From Gammaproteobacteria bacterium (GTDB taxonomy: Bacteria > Pseudomonadota > Gammaproteobacteria > GRL18): a DNA stretch of 6,489 bases. Below, piece after piece: positions 1-6,489 of the stretch (its first letter is position 1; each line of letters opens with the position of its first letter). Position numbers and translations under genes: made by a program. The stretch spans positions 1-6,489 of the forward strand of contig DAOVUK010000193.1 of NCBI GenBank assembly GCA_030632625.1. The letters are read 5' to 3'. The notes beneath the pieces were generated by a model, which saw only the letters and a list, made by a program, of their open reading frames with translations, had not been told where the DNA came from and searched no databases.

Positions 1-230
1 GGTTCTGGGGACGCTGTAAATACTTCCATGTAGCGCTTAATGAAAACATCCATGTTTTCCCTCTTTATTAACGGGAAGCCCAGAACTATACCGCACCTCC
101 TCCGCCAGCACTTACAGCATCATGTTTCTCACTTGGAGCGTCCAAAATCAAAAGCAAAGTCCAAAGCAGTTACAATAGAAATTGACTGAGCACACTTGCT
201 TTTGATTTTTCGCTTCCAGAGAGGGAATGA
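1..230. repeat. Hairpin-rich intergenic repeat DNA, no gene, open at the left edge
   Basis: This stretch lacks a credible coding frame and is built from short inverted repeats. Visible pairs are GTTCTGGG (2-9) with CCCAGAAC (79-86), GCTGTAA (13-19) with TTACAGC (112-118), GAAAACAT (42-49) with ATGTTTTC (52-59), and a perfect 14-base pair AAAATCAAAAGCAA (144-157) with TTGCTTTTGATTTT (196-209). The 47-54 core CATCCATG recurs inverted in the adjoining palindrome at 303-310, with a near copy at 327-334, so the two parts probably belong to one composite element. The first two pairs cross each other and so cannot both form in a simple nested fold. Reading frames here are most likely by-products of the palindromes. 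The style resembles dispersed non-coding repeats of gammaproteobacteria, but copy number cannot be judged from one window. The element may continue beyond position 1. Confidence 0.6.
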
Positions 231-237
231 CGTAGAA

Positions 238-397
238 GCGTTTTGGTGTGCAATGGCAGTTTCAGAGGGCTTCGCCTCAAGGCGCCTACTTTTGGTTCGA
301 GCCATGGATGGCGAAGCAGAGCGACACATGGACGTGCTCGCCAACAGTAGGCGCTTTAGGCGAAGCCCCCTGAAACAGCCATTGCATACCGAAGCGC
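238..397. repeat. Long imperfect palindrome (MITE-like or REP-like element)
   Basis: The arms 238-290 and 346-397 are inverted copies, matching at 46 of 52 aligned positions with one gap. Several mismatches would still form G-U pairs in RNA. Pairing continues inward with TTGG (292-295) against CCAA (341-344) and CGAGC (298-302) against GCTCG (336-340). The terminal loop carries CATGGATG (303-310) and CATGGACG (327-334). The motif GGCGAAG or its complement CTTCGCC occurs three times. G+C over 231-400 is about 57% by hand count, clearly above the surrounding DNA. It starts 29 bases past the sppA stop, so sppA transcripts would carry a large stem-loop that could stabilise the 3' end. No T-run follows the stem on the minus strand, so it is not a classic intrinsic terminator. 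No transposase is present; mobility is only inferred. Confidence 0.75.
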
Positions 398-426
398 GCT
401 CTAAATACAATAATTCCCGAACGATC

Positions 427-1422
427 CTATCGTAATTGCGGTGCAACGCCAAAACCACTTATTTCTGCCATTGTTGAGGCCACCGAAGCGCCCATTTTTT
501 TAGCAAAGCGGTCAAGAAGATTTTCTGAAACGGTGAAGTCTTTTATTTCTTCGGCACCAATGACTTCACGAGCGACATAGCTGCTGCTGCCCAGTTTATC
601 CACCAGGCCTAATTCTATCGACTGTTCACCCGTCCAGACATAACCGCTAAAAAGCAATGGATCATCTTTAAGCTTGTCACCACGACCTTTTTTGACCACA
701 TCAACAAATTGCTTATGAATATTGCTCAACATGGTTTTAGCATGGTCAATATCAGCATCCTGAGGTTTAGAAAAAGGGTCAAGAAAACCTTTGTGCTCAC
801 CTGCGGTATACAAACGACGAGTGACACCTAATTTCTCAATGGCATTTTCAAAACCAAAACCATTCATTAACACACCGATCGAACCCACCATACTGCCTTT
901 ATCCGCATAAATTTCATCAGCAGCAGCAGCAATATAATAACCGCCTGAAGCACAAACATCGACAATGACGGCATACACTTTAATGTCCGGGTGTAACTCT
1001 TTGAGACGGTAGATTTCATCATTAATATAACCGGATTGAACCGGACTGCCGCCAGGCGTATTCATACGTAAAATAACACCCTTGGTTTTTTCATCATCAA
1101 AGGCATCACGCAATGCAGTAATAATATCGTCTGCACTGGCTTTAGATTCTGAGGAAATAACCCCTTCAACATTAATAACCGCCGTATGTGAATCTGCACC
1201 TTTTTCCAGTGATGCGGGATCAAATGGTGAATAATACAAGACCACTAAACCCACAACATAAGCCAGAAATGCTAATTTGAAAAAAATACCCCAGCGACGG
1301 GTGGTACGCTTTTCTTTAAGTGAAGCCATTGCCAGATCTTCAACCAGTTTTTTTTCCCAGCCATGGTTATTAGCGGTCATTTTTTCATAATCGTCATTAA
1401 GTTGATTTTCGTCTCTATTCAT
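427..1422 (-). CDS. sppA: Signal peptide peptidase SppA, S49 family, membrane-anchored short form
   Basis: Predicted inner-membrane serine protease of peptidase family S49 that degrades cleaved signal peptides and other membrane peptides. It has 331 residues, the size of the single-domain (36K, Bacillus-like) form rather than the roughly 600-residue tandem-domain E. coli SppA. A charged N-terminal segment is followed by one membrane helix at about 44-64, after RRW, and then the protease domain from about 80 to 290. The catalytic serine is S159 in CASGGYY. The general-base lysine is probably K211 in GEHKGFLDPF, by analogy with the Ser-Lys dyad of B. subtilis SppA. RMNTPGGSPV (119-128) is the conserved strand-turn near the active site. 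The ATG at 1422 has a good ribosome site (AGGAA, 7 bases upstream). It is last in the rluC-HAD-sppA series, 103 bp after the phosphatase, and ends just before the repeat element. The family is certain; the exact substrate is inferred. Confidence 0.93.
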   Translation of the reverse strand: MNRDENQLNDDYEKMTANNHGWEKKLVEDLAMASLKEKRTTRRWGIFFKLAFLAYVVGLVVLYYSPFDPASLEKGADSHTAVINVEGVISSESKASADDIITALRDAFDDEKTKGVILRMNTPGGSPVQSGYINDEIYRLKELHPDIKVYAVIVDVCASGGYYIAAAADEIYADKGSMVGSIGVLMNGFGFENAIEKLGVTRRLYTAGEHKGFLDPFSKPQDADIDHAKTMLSNIHKQFVDVVKKGRGDKLKDDPLLFSGYVWTGEQSIELGLVDKLGSSSYVAREVIGAEEIKDFTVSENLLDRFAKKMGASVASTMAEISGFGVAPQLR

Positions 1423-1525
1423 TTTTATTTCCTGAATTAATTGATGTAACCACCCAACACATGCTGAGTCGTTACAAGCATTTTTCTATTAGATGGGGGT
1501 ATTTATCGGTAAAAAGAAGGATTTT

Positions 1526-2188
1526 TTAATAATTTTCACAGTTTAACAGCCATTCTGATAATTCGCTGATACTGTCAACGCATGATAAGGGCTCATGTTT
1601 TAAAATTTCATTTTTGTCATGTACACCATAACTAACCGCCAGTGCATCCATACCGATAGAATTAGCCATTAACATATCATATTCGGTATCCCCCACCATA
1701 ACAGCATCATTTGCCATCACTCCAAATTCATCCAGTAGTTCTTCCAGCATCTGAGGATGGGGCTTAGAACGGGTCTCATCAGCACAACGACTGCCATGAA
1801 ACAAATGCTTTAATCCCGTCTCCCTGAGTACTGGCTCAAGTCCCCTTCTGGCCTTACCTGTGGCAATAGCCAGCATAAAGCCTTTTTTAATTAAACCTTC
1901 AAGCATCTGTTGCACATCTTCAAACAGACCGGATGGCGTATCATTGGCAGTTAAAAAGTGGTATCGATAACGATCAGCAAAACGGGTGATTTGTTCATCC
2001 TGTAATTGCGGATAGAGAGTTGATATTGCTTCTCGCAAGCCTAAGCCGATAATATTCTTTAGTGTTTTTTCGGTTAATTGATTTAACTGTAAATCATCCG
2101 CAGCACATTTAAGACAGGCAACGATTCTTGCCTGAGAGTCCATTAATGTACCATCCCAGTCAAAAATTATTAATTTATATGCAGGCAT
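1526..2188 (-). CDS. HAD-superfamily (subfamily IA) phosphatase, phosphoglycolate-phosphatase-like
   Basis: Cytosolic haloacid-dehalogenase-type phosphohydrolase of 220 residues, normal length for the Gph-like group. All four HAD motifs are intact: motif I FDWDGTLMDS with nucleophile D10 and acid/base D12; motif II T110 in LAIATGK; motif III K142 in SKPHP; motif IV MVGDTEYD with D167 and D171 as magnesium ligands. A helical cap lies between motif I and about residue 85, as in subfamily IA. The catalysed step should be hydrolysis of a small phosphate ester. The substrate cannot be read from sequence: phosphoglycolate, a sugar phosphate and a nucleotide are all possible, so I give no symbol. 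A HAD gene between rluC and sppA is also seen in pseudomonads, which suggests an old association. The ATG at 2188 is chosen because motif I starts eight residues later; the ribosome site is weak. The gap to rluC is 129 bp, so an extra promoter is possible. Confidence 0.9.
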   Translation of the reverse strand: MPAYKLIIFDWDGTLMDSQARIVACLKCAADDLQLNQLTEKTLKNIIGLGLREAISTLYPQLQDEQITRFADRYRYHFLTANDTPSGLFEDVQQMLEGLIKKGFMLAIATGKARRGLEPVLRETGLKHLFHGSRCADETRSKPHPQMLEELLDEFGVMANDAVMVGDTEYDMLMANSIGMDALAVSYGVHDKNEILKHEPLSCVDSISELSEWLLNCENY

Positions 2189-2240
2189 TGTTTCTACTTT
2201 ATTTCATTTAAGGTTAAGTTTTAGAGTTTAGTTTTATGAG

Positions 2241-2293
2241 TTAGTTCAGGGCTATTATTAGTTCATGACTATTATATTAGTTCATGACTATTT
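2241..2293. repeat. 17-bp repeat, three near-tandem copies, between rluC and the phosphatase gene
   Basis: Copies lie at 2241-2257, 2258-2274 and 2277-2293. The second and third, TTAGTTCATGACTATT plus A or T, differ only at the last base. The first differs at two positions (CAGGG in place of CATGA). Copies one and two abut, and two bases (TA) separate two and three. On the coding strand these lie about 50-105 bases before the phosphatase start. Each of the later copies contains the palindrome TCATGA. They may be a slippage product or a repeated protein-binding site; the sequence does not decide. Confidence 0.75.
2271..2276 (-). promoter_or_regulatory. Candidate -10 box for an internal promoter of the phosphatase-sppA pair
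   Basis: Read on the minus strand this is TATAAT, a perfect sigma-70 -10 hexamer, at the boundary of two repeat copies. A 17-base spacer places TTCCTG (2294-2299) at the -35 position, which matches the consensus at only two of six bases. Transcription would start near 2264 and give a leader of about 75 bases. In AT-rich DNA a lone -10 match is weak evidence. Confidence 0.25.
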
Positions 2294-2317
2294 CAGGAAT
2301 TAGTTTAGAGGCCTGCT

Positions 2318-3295
2318 CTATAGTTTACGGCTCTTTTTAACGCCCCCTCTTTTCAAAACCAAAAGAAATTGCTGTAAATCATCACTCAAAGGCGCTTTAA
2401 TTGTCAGAGTTTTGCCTGTTTCCGGGTGCTTAAAGCTTATTTGAGCAGAATGCAGAAATAATCTTTTCAAACCCCGTTCTTTCAGGCGTTGATTACAGGC
2501 ATAATTGCCATATTTGCTGTCACCGGCAACATTATGTCCTAAATATTTAGAATGTACCCGTATCTGATGGGTTCGACCTGTGACAATTTTAACCTCAACC
2601 AGTGCTGTATCATCAAAACGTTCAATTATTGAAAAAAAACTGGTGGACTCCTTACCTCTTTGATCCACCCGCACAAAACGCTCACCGGATTTAAGTTCTT
2701 CACGTAAAAGAGGTGCTGTTACCTTCTCTTTGCGAAATTCCGGCTGGCCGCATAAAAGAGCCAGATAACGCTTATCTGTCTGACGCTTGCGTAATAAATC
2801 CTGTACACCAATAAGTGCACTACGTTTTTTAGCAATTAACAGACAGCCGGAAGTATCTTTATCCAGACGGTGGATTAGCTCAAGAAATTTCGCTTGCGGC
2901 CTTAATGCTCGCATTGCTTCAATAATACCATAACTGACGCCGCTGCCGCCATGAACCGCAACACCACTGGGTTTATTGATAGCAAGTAAGCTCGAATCTT
3001 CAAAAATAATGGCATTTTCAATTAACTTTAATAAAGAACGACCCGGCGCAGGCAGCGCTTTTTTCTCAGTGAGTTTAACCGGTGGAATTCGTACTGTATC
3101 ACCAAATTGAAGTTTATACGTTTGTTTAATACGGCCTTTATTTACCCGGACTTCACCTTTTCTAATAATCTTATATATGTGACCTTTAGGTACACCTTTA
3201 AGCTGATTTAATAAAAAGTTATCAATTCTCTGCCCGGCATTTTGAGCGTCAATTTCGACAAATTTAACTGAATGATTTATTTTTTTAAGATTCAT
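2318..3295 (-). CDS. rluC: 23S rRNA pseudouridine synthase RluC
   Basis: RluA/RluC-family pseudouridine synthase of 325 residues, close to the E. coli protein. In E. coli RluC converts uridines 955, 2504 and 2580 of 23S rRNA to pseudouridine; the same targets are inferred here. An S4 RNA-binding domain spans about 21-70 (GQRIDNFLLNQL through DTVRIPP). The catalytic domain follows: INKPSGVAVHGG at 106-117, the signature HRLDKDTSG at 142-150 with catalytic D145, GRTHQIRVH at 240-248 and GDSKYG at 258-263. The assignment to RluC rather than RluA or RluD rests on the S4 domain plus the divergent position beside rne, which E. coli shares. No good ribosome site precedes the ATG at 3295; a TATAAT lies only 15 bases upstream, so the leader may be very short. 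It is the first gene of the series leading to the phosphatase and sppA. The C-terminal tail, VKKSRKL, is basic. Confidence 0.95.
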   Translation of the reverse strand: MNLKKINHSVKFVEIDAQNAGQRIDNFLLNQLKGVPKGHIYKIIRKGEVRVNKGRIKQTYKLQFGDTVRIPPVKLTEKKALPAPGRSLLKLIENAIIFEDSSLLAINKPSGVAVHGGSGVSYGIIEAMRALRPQAKFLELIHRLDKDTSGCLLIAKKRSALIGVQDLLRKRQTDKRYLALLCGQPEFRKEKVTAPLLREELKSGERFVRVDQRGKESTSFFSIIERFDDTALVEVKIVTGRTHQIRVHSKYLGHNVAGDSKYGNYACNQRLKERGLKRLFLHSAQISFKHPETGKTLTIKAPLSDDLQQFLLVLKRGGVKKSRKL

Positions 3296-3309
3296 GCAAT
3301 ATTTCTGTG

Positions 3310-3315
3310 ATTATA
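3310..3315 (-). promoter_or_regulatory. Candidate -10 box for rluC
   Basis: On the minus strand this reads TATAAT, 14 bases before the rluC ATG, and is preceded by TG. A start about seven bases downstream would leave a leader of about 8 bases, which agrees with the missing Shine-Dalgarno sequence. At a 17-base spacing the -35 position reads AGCTGG, a poor match. Other promoters farther out in the AT-rich gap are not excluded. Confidence 0.3.
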
Positions 3316-3480
3316 CATTGAAGGAATTGATTCCAGCTGGTATATTAAGCCAGTTTAGATCTTCAGTTCATTTTGTAATTTATACTATTGAGTTTATTAA
3401 CTATTTATTAACTCACTAAAAAGTAATTTTACCCAATTTCGGCTAAATTTACGATTAATAGAATTCAATTTAAACAAATA

Positions 3481-3510
3481 AATATCATGAACTATTTTTT
3501 TAATGATATT
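3481..3510. repeat. Inverted repeat AATATCAT/ATGATATT
   Basis: Perfect 8-base arms at 3481-3488 and 3503-3510 enclose a 14-base T-rich spacer. The stem is AT-rich and weak as RNA, so a protein-binding site is as likely as a hairpin. Bases 3485-3494 (TCATGAACTA) match, in reverse complement, the core of the 17-bp repeats at 2258-2293. Confidence 0.4.
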
Positions 3511-3582
3511 GGTAATATGATTATTGTCAGTTAAAGTCATCTATTTTAAAGATGCACGACAACGGAAAAACACTGCGATTTA

Positions 3583-3612
3583 GGTTTAAAAAGTTTAGTC
3601 GGAGTTTAAACC
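3583..3612 (+). repeat. Inverted repeat GGTTTAAA/TTTAAACC in the possible rne leader
   Basis: Arms 3583-3590 and 3605-3612 are perfect 8-base complements around a 14-base loop. If rne transcription starts upstream of here, it would form a stem-loop in the leader. It might instead be an operator. Confidence 0.4.
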
Positions 3613-3695
3613 AGACACACCAATTTTTAGATGATAATCTCACAATTAAAAACCAGGTAAAATCATTAAAATTTGATCTATCAATAATTTATAGC

Positions 3696-3716
3696 TCCTG
3701 TATAAAGTTTACAGGA
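3696..3716 (+). repeat. Stem-loop TCCTGTA/TACAGGA in the possible rne leader
   Basis: Seven-base arms at 3696-3702 and 3710-3716 flank a 7-base loop (TAAAGTT). This is one of the better RNA hairpins in the gap. Its position about 270 bases before the rne start suits a 5' UTR element, but that role is inferred. Confidence 0.45.
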
Positions 3717-3806
3717 AAAGTAACAAAAGACTTTTATATCCGGTCTATAGTAAGACATTTAAGTAAGCGATGCCTCGGATGATCGTTAAGTAAAAAAACA
3801 ATTTTT

Positions 3807-3828
3807 AGTATTTGATTAATCAAATACT
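3807..3828. promoter_or_regulatory. Perfect 22-bp palindrome upstream of rne (operator or AT-rich hairpin)
   Basis: The two 11-base halves, AGTATTTGATT and AATCAAATACT, are exact reverse complements with no spacer, centred at 3817/3818, 150 bases before the rne ATG. A symmetric site of this length suggests a dimeric regulator. Alternatively, the plus-strand hairpin followed by TTTTG, or the minus-strand one followed by AAAAAT, could act as a weak terminator or attenuator on the plus strand. The stem has only two G-C pairs per arm, so strong termination is unlikely. No regulator gene is nearby. Confidence 0.55.
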
Positions 3829-3914
3829 TTTGATGACAGTTTGTGTCTTTAAAACTTTTTGTCTTTGAAAGAATGAATAAACTTTATTCTAAGCATGTTA
3901 CCTTTTTCTGATAC

Positions 3915-3932
3915 ATAAGCAATGCTGCTTAT
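3915..3932 (+). repeat. Stem-loop ATAAGCA/TGCTTAT just upstream of rne
   Basis: Seven-base arms at 3915-3921 and 3926-3932 enclose a 4-base ATGC loop. A smaller pair, AAACT (3933-3937) with AGTTT (3944-3948), follows directly. Both lie within 65 bases of the rne ATG and so could affect translation initiation or be recognised by RNase E. Confidence 0.45.
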
Positions 3933-3977
3933 AAACTTTATATAGTTTGAGCCCAAGAGAATTTTGAGCATAACTAT

Positions 3978-6489
3978 ATGAAAAGAATGTTATTTAATGC
4001 AACCCAACCTGAAGAGTTGCGTGTTGCCCTGGTCGACGGCCAGCATCTGTTTAATCTGGACATAGAAACCACCCAGAGAACACAAAAAAAAGCCAATATC
4101 TATAAAGCAAAAATTACCCGAGTGGAGCCTAGTCTGGAAGCAGCCTTTGTTGACTACGGCTCAGACAGACACGGTTTTCTCCCCCTTAAAGACGTATCAC
4201 GCAAATATTTCAGAAAGTCGCCTGAGCGAGGCAAACGAGCCAATATATCTGAATTGCTTCAGGAAGGCATGGAAGTTGTTGTTCAGGTTGACAAAGAAGA
4301 GCGTGGCAACAAAGGCGCTGCACTGACAACTTTTATCAGTCTGCCGGGACGTTATTTAGTTTTAATGCCTAACAACCCCAAAGCCGGCGGTATTTCAAGA
4401 CGTATTGAAGGCGATGAGCGTTCCGAATTAAAAGAAATCCTGAGTCAGCTGAATGTGCCGGAGTCAATGGGCCTGATTGTCCGTACAGCAGGTATCGGCA
4501 AAAGCATTGAAGAACTACAGCTTGACCTCGATTATTTACTGCATCTCTGGACAGCAATTGACAGTGCCTCGGTAGAGCGCAAAGCGCCTTTTCTCATTTA
4601 CCAGGAAAGCAATATTGTTATCCGGGCAATTCGAGATTATCTACGTTCTGATATTACAGAAATCATTATTGATGAAGAAAAAACCTACAAAGAAGCCTAT
4701 GACTTCATGCAGCGAGTCATGCCGCAGCATCTTCATAAAGTTAAACTCTACAATGACAACATCCCCCTGTTCTCTCGTTATCAGATAGAAAGTCAGATTG
4801 AAACGGCATTCCAGCGTGAAGTCACCCTGCCGTCCGGTGGTGCCATTGTTATTGATCATACTGAAGCACTGATTTCAATTGATATCAACTCAGCCAGAGC
4901 AACCAGAGGAAGCGATATTGAAGAAACTGCTTTAAATACTAATCTTGAAGCAGCAGATGAAGTCGCTCGACAATTACGCCTGCGTGATTTAGGCGGCCTG
5001 GTGGTTATTGATTTTATCGATATGTCTCCAGCAAAAAATCAGCGTGCGGTTGAAAACCGTATGAAAGACGCTTTAAAGCTTGATCGTGCCCGCGTACAGG
5101 TGGGTCGAATCTCTCGCTTTGGTCTGCTGGAAATGTCTCGCCAGCGTTTAAAACCATCATTAGGTGAATCCAGCCAGATTACCTGTCCCCGTTGTAGCGG
5201 ACACGGCACCATTCGCGGTATTGATTCACTGGGTTTGTCTGTGCTGCGGATTCTTGAAGAAGAGTCAATGAAAGAGAACACTGGTCGAATTCTGGCCCAA
5301 TTACCCGTCAATGTGGCCACATTCCTGCTCAATGACAAGCGTGATATTATTAGCGAAATCGAAAGCCGCCAGAAAATAACTATCACTCTGATCCCCAATG
5401 AAAGCCTGGTCACACCACATTATAGTATCGAACGTATTCGCAACGATGAAAATGTGACTGAAAAATACCAGGTTAATAGTTATCACTTTAATCGTATTCT
5501 TAATGATGATGAAGCAAATGGTCTGATTGCTGAGCCGGCAAAATATGAAGAGCCCGCCGTTAAAGCACCCACATCGATTAAACCTGAAAAAGTAAATCAG
5601 CCGCTGACACTGGTCAGACGCATCTGGACATCTTTGTTTAATCGTAGTGATGCAGTTGATGAACCGCTTGCAGTTCAAGCTGAAGCTGAAGCTGCTCCCC
5701 AAAGTAGTAGAGCACCATCAAAACAGATGCATACTGATCGCAAGCAGGATCCCCGCAGAAAAAATGAAAAACGTGATGGCAGGAAAAAGCCACAGAGACA
5801 AAATAAACGCGATGACAACAAAAGTAGTCAACGAGGTAACAAAGTACGTAATCAATCTGTCAATGAGAACACCGCAGCAGCAGAAACGCCAGAAAAGAAA
5901 GCTGCTGCCAATACCTCTACAGCAAAAAGCCCTGCAAAAAAATCAAATACGGGCAATAAAGGACGTAGAAAACCTGACAGCCATAGCAAAAAACAGCAAG
6001 TCACGAAAAAACCGGATGAAATTTCAACCGAAACAACTCATAAGGTTGAAAATATAACAACTGTAGATGCATCAGTTGATACACTTGATAACAAAAATAG
6101 TAAACCTGAAACTAAAACACAGACTAAATTTTTAGTTGATAAAGCAGAAACATCTGATATAAAAGAGACCATCACTACTGAACCAGCTGCTGAAACAACT
6201 GCTGCTTCTGGTGATGATAAAACATCAAGCAAAAAGAAATCACTAAGAGGCCCCGGCTCACGCCGCACAGGTCGCAGAACCAGCACCCGTAAAAAAGCAG
6301 TAAGAAGAAATACTGCTGCTGGTTCAGTTTTGGCTAATAAAGAACAGGAGCCTTCAGCTGGCAAAGAGCCCTCAGCTAGCAAAGAGCCATTAGCTGACAA
6401 AGAGTCTTCGACTACCAGCGCTGACAAAGGGCAGGAATTACCTGTCAGTACGCCAAAACCTTCATCGCTTGATATCTCTGCAGAAACAA
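3978..6489 (+). CDS. rne: Ribonuclease E, N-terminal 837 residues, cut by the window edge
   Basis: Endoribonuclease that starts mRNA decay and processes rRNA and tRNA precursors, scaffold of the RNA degradosome at the inner membrane. The frame is open without interruption from [16 protein letters not shown] to the edge. The S1 domain lies at about 36-120, with F57 and F67 of the RNA-binding surface. The 5'-monophosphate sensor residues are R169 and T170 ([10 protein letters not shown]). The DNase-I-like core has D302, N304 and D345 ([11 protein letters not shown] and VIDFIDM). CPRC at 403-406 is the zinc link between subunits. After about 515 the tail is low-complexity: an amphipathic segment [14 protein letters not shown] (542-555), probably the membrane-binding helix; a basic RNA-binding stretch (588-624); Lys/Ala-rich and acidic segments; a second Arg/Lys-rich block (752-777); then short EPSA-K repeats. 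The C-terminus, where partner sites would lie, is missing. The presence of a long tail argues for RNase E over RNase G. The ATG is fixed by family alignment; the ribosome site is weak (GAG at 3966). Confidence 0.97.
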   Translation, partial: MKRMLFNATQPEELRVALVDGQHLFNLDIETTQRTQKKANIYKAKITRVEPSLEAAFVDYGSDRHGFLPLKDVSRKYFRKSPERGKRANISELLQEGMEVVVQVDKEERGNKGAALTTFISLPGRYLVLMPNNPKAGGISRRIEGDERSELKEILSQLNVPESMGLIVRTAGIGKSIEELQLDLDYLLHLWTAIDSASVERKAPFLIYQESNIVIRAIRDYLRSDITEIIIDEEKTYKEAYDFMQRVMPQHLHKVKLYNDNIPLFSRYQIESQIETAFQREVTLPSGGAIVIDHTEALISIDINSARATRGSDIEETALNTNLEAADEVARQLRLRDLGGLVVIDFIDMSPAKNQRAVENRMKDALKLDRARVQVGRISRFGLLEMSRQRLKPSLGESSQITCPRCSGHGTIRGIDSLGLSVLRILEEESMKENTGRILAQLPVNVATFLLNDKRDIISEIESRQKITITLIPNESLVTPHYSIERIRNDENVTEKYQVNSYHFNRILNDDEANGLIAEPAKYEEPAVKAPTSIKPEKVNQPLTLVRRIWTSLFNRSDAVDEPLAVQAEAEAAPQSSRAPSKQMHTDRKQDPRRKNEKRDGRKKPQRQNKRDDNKSSQRGNKVRNQSVNENTAAAETPEKKAAANTSTAKSPAKKSNTGNKGRRKPDSHSKKQQVTKKPDEISTETTHKVENITTVDASVDTLDNKNSKPETKTQTKFLVDKAETSDIKETITTEPAAETTAASGDDKTSSKKKSLRGPGSRRTGRRTSTRKKAVRRNTAAGSVLANKEQEPSAGKEPSASKEPLADKESSTTSADKGQELPVSTPKPSSLDISAET
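5601..5642 (+). other. Predicted membrane-binding amphipathic helix of RNase E
   Basis: These codons encode [14 protein letters not shown] (residues 542-555). Hydrophobic residues (L543, L545, V546, I549, W550, L553, F554) alternate with R547 and R548 so that a helix would have one greasy and one basic face. E. coli RNase E has a comparable membrane-targeting segment just after its catalytic half, so the position fits. The function is inferred from composition and location. Confidence 0.65.
6348..6401 (+). repeat. 18-bp in-frame tandem repeat in the rne tail
   Basis: Three units at 6348-6365, 6366-6383 and 6384-6401 encode [12 protein letters not shown] and EPLADK, residues 791-808. A degenerate fourth follows (ESSTTSADK). 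Being a multiple of three, the unit keeps the frame when copies are gained or lost. It sits in a disordered, charge-mixed part of RNase E where length change is tolerated. Confidence 0.8.

Larger units (their letters stand above)
3296..3977. other. AT-rich divergent intergenic region between rluC and rne; probable rne leader
   Basis: This 682-bp gap must hold the promoters of both divergent genes. I see no convincing protein gene or tRNA, and no strong sigma-70 promoter for rne. It is visibly AT-rich. It contains several inverted repeats that are listed separately, and a direct repeat of TTTATTAACT at 3393-3402 and 3404-3413. In E. coli rne is autoregulated through a 5' UTR of roughly 360 nucleotides, so a long structured leader on the plus strand, perhaps from 3500-3650 to 3977, is plausible. 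I do not recognise the E. coli hairpins in it. The stop TGA at 3948-3950 is in frame with rne and excludes an N-terminal extension. Confidence 0.6.

Noticed and set aside
1..426. CRISPR array or tRNA in the repeat-rich left edge
   Set aside because: The repeats are inverted hairpins without regular spacing or spacers, and no cloverleaf or TPsiC-like arm was found.
196..435. 79-codon plus-strand frame in the repeat
   Set aside because: It is the opposite-strand shadow of the same palindrome and runs into the sppA stop region.
129..458. 109-codon minus-strand frame across the repeat
   Set aside because: It overlaps the sppA 3' end and is formed by the palindrome arms; no domain, and no ribosome site was seen.
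3552..3782. 76-codon plus-strand frame (MHDNGKTLRF...) in the rluC-rne gap
   Set aside because: No Shine-Dalgarno sequence, AT-driven Lys/Ile/Ser/Phe composition, no recognisable family, and it covers several leader hairpins. Kept as a remote possibility only.
3807..3828. Palindrome as a strong intrinsic terminator
   Set aside because: Only two G-C pairs per arm and a short T-run; kept as an operator or weak hairpin instead.
5647..6057. 136-codon plus-strand frame inside rne
   Set aside because: It lies in another frame of the intact rne reading frame and is rich in Lys/Gln/Asn from the low-complexity tail; a shadow.
6038..6427. 129-codon minus-strand frame opposite the rne tail
   Set aside because: Its repeated Leu/Ser/Ala pattern is the antisense of the EPSA-K repeats in rne.

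Overview
The window reads as an ordinary chromosomal segment of a fairly AT-rich gammaproteobacterium. This rests on the RNase E, whose N-terminal half follows the Escherichia coli protein almost residue for residue (R169/T170 sensor, D302/D345 metal ligands, C403/C406 zinc link), and on the rne / rluC / HAD phosphatase / signal peptide peptidase neighbourhood, which also occurs in pseudomonads. I cannot name the genus from the sequence alone.

Layout: positions 1-426 hold no credible gene. They contain hairpin-rich repeat DNA with CATCCATG-type cores, ending in a long imperfect palindrome (238-397) of about 57% G+C. Three genes then lie on the minus strand, transcribed right to left: rluC (3295 to 2318), a HAD-IA phosphatase (2188 to 1526) and an S49 signal peptide peptidase, sppA (1422 to 427). 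The gaps between them are 129 and 103 bp. The first gap carries a 17-bp repeat in three copies. The 682-bp region 3296-3977 separates rluC from the divergent rne. It is AT-rich and holds several inverted repeats and a perfect 22-bp palindrome, but no convincing gene. rne starts at 3978 on the plus strand and runs off the window's right edge after 837 codons.

How the genes relate: RNase E and RluC both act on RNA (general decay and rRNA/tRNA processing; pseudouridine in 23S rRNA). The HAD enzyme and the membrane-anchored peptidase are housekeeping partners in the same direction as rluC and may be co-transcribed with it. The long rne leader fits known autoregulation of rne through its 5' UTR in E. 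coli, but I cannot match the E. coli leader elements here.

I see no undescribed multi-gene system. The parts that deserve a second look are the repeat element at the left edge, the palindrome before rne, and the repeats between rluC and the phosphatase.
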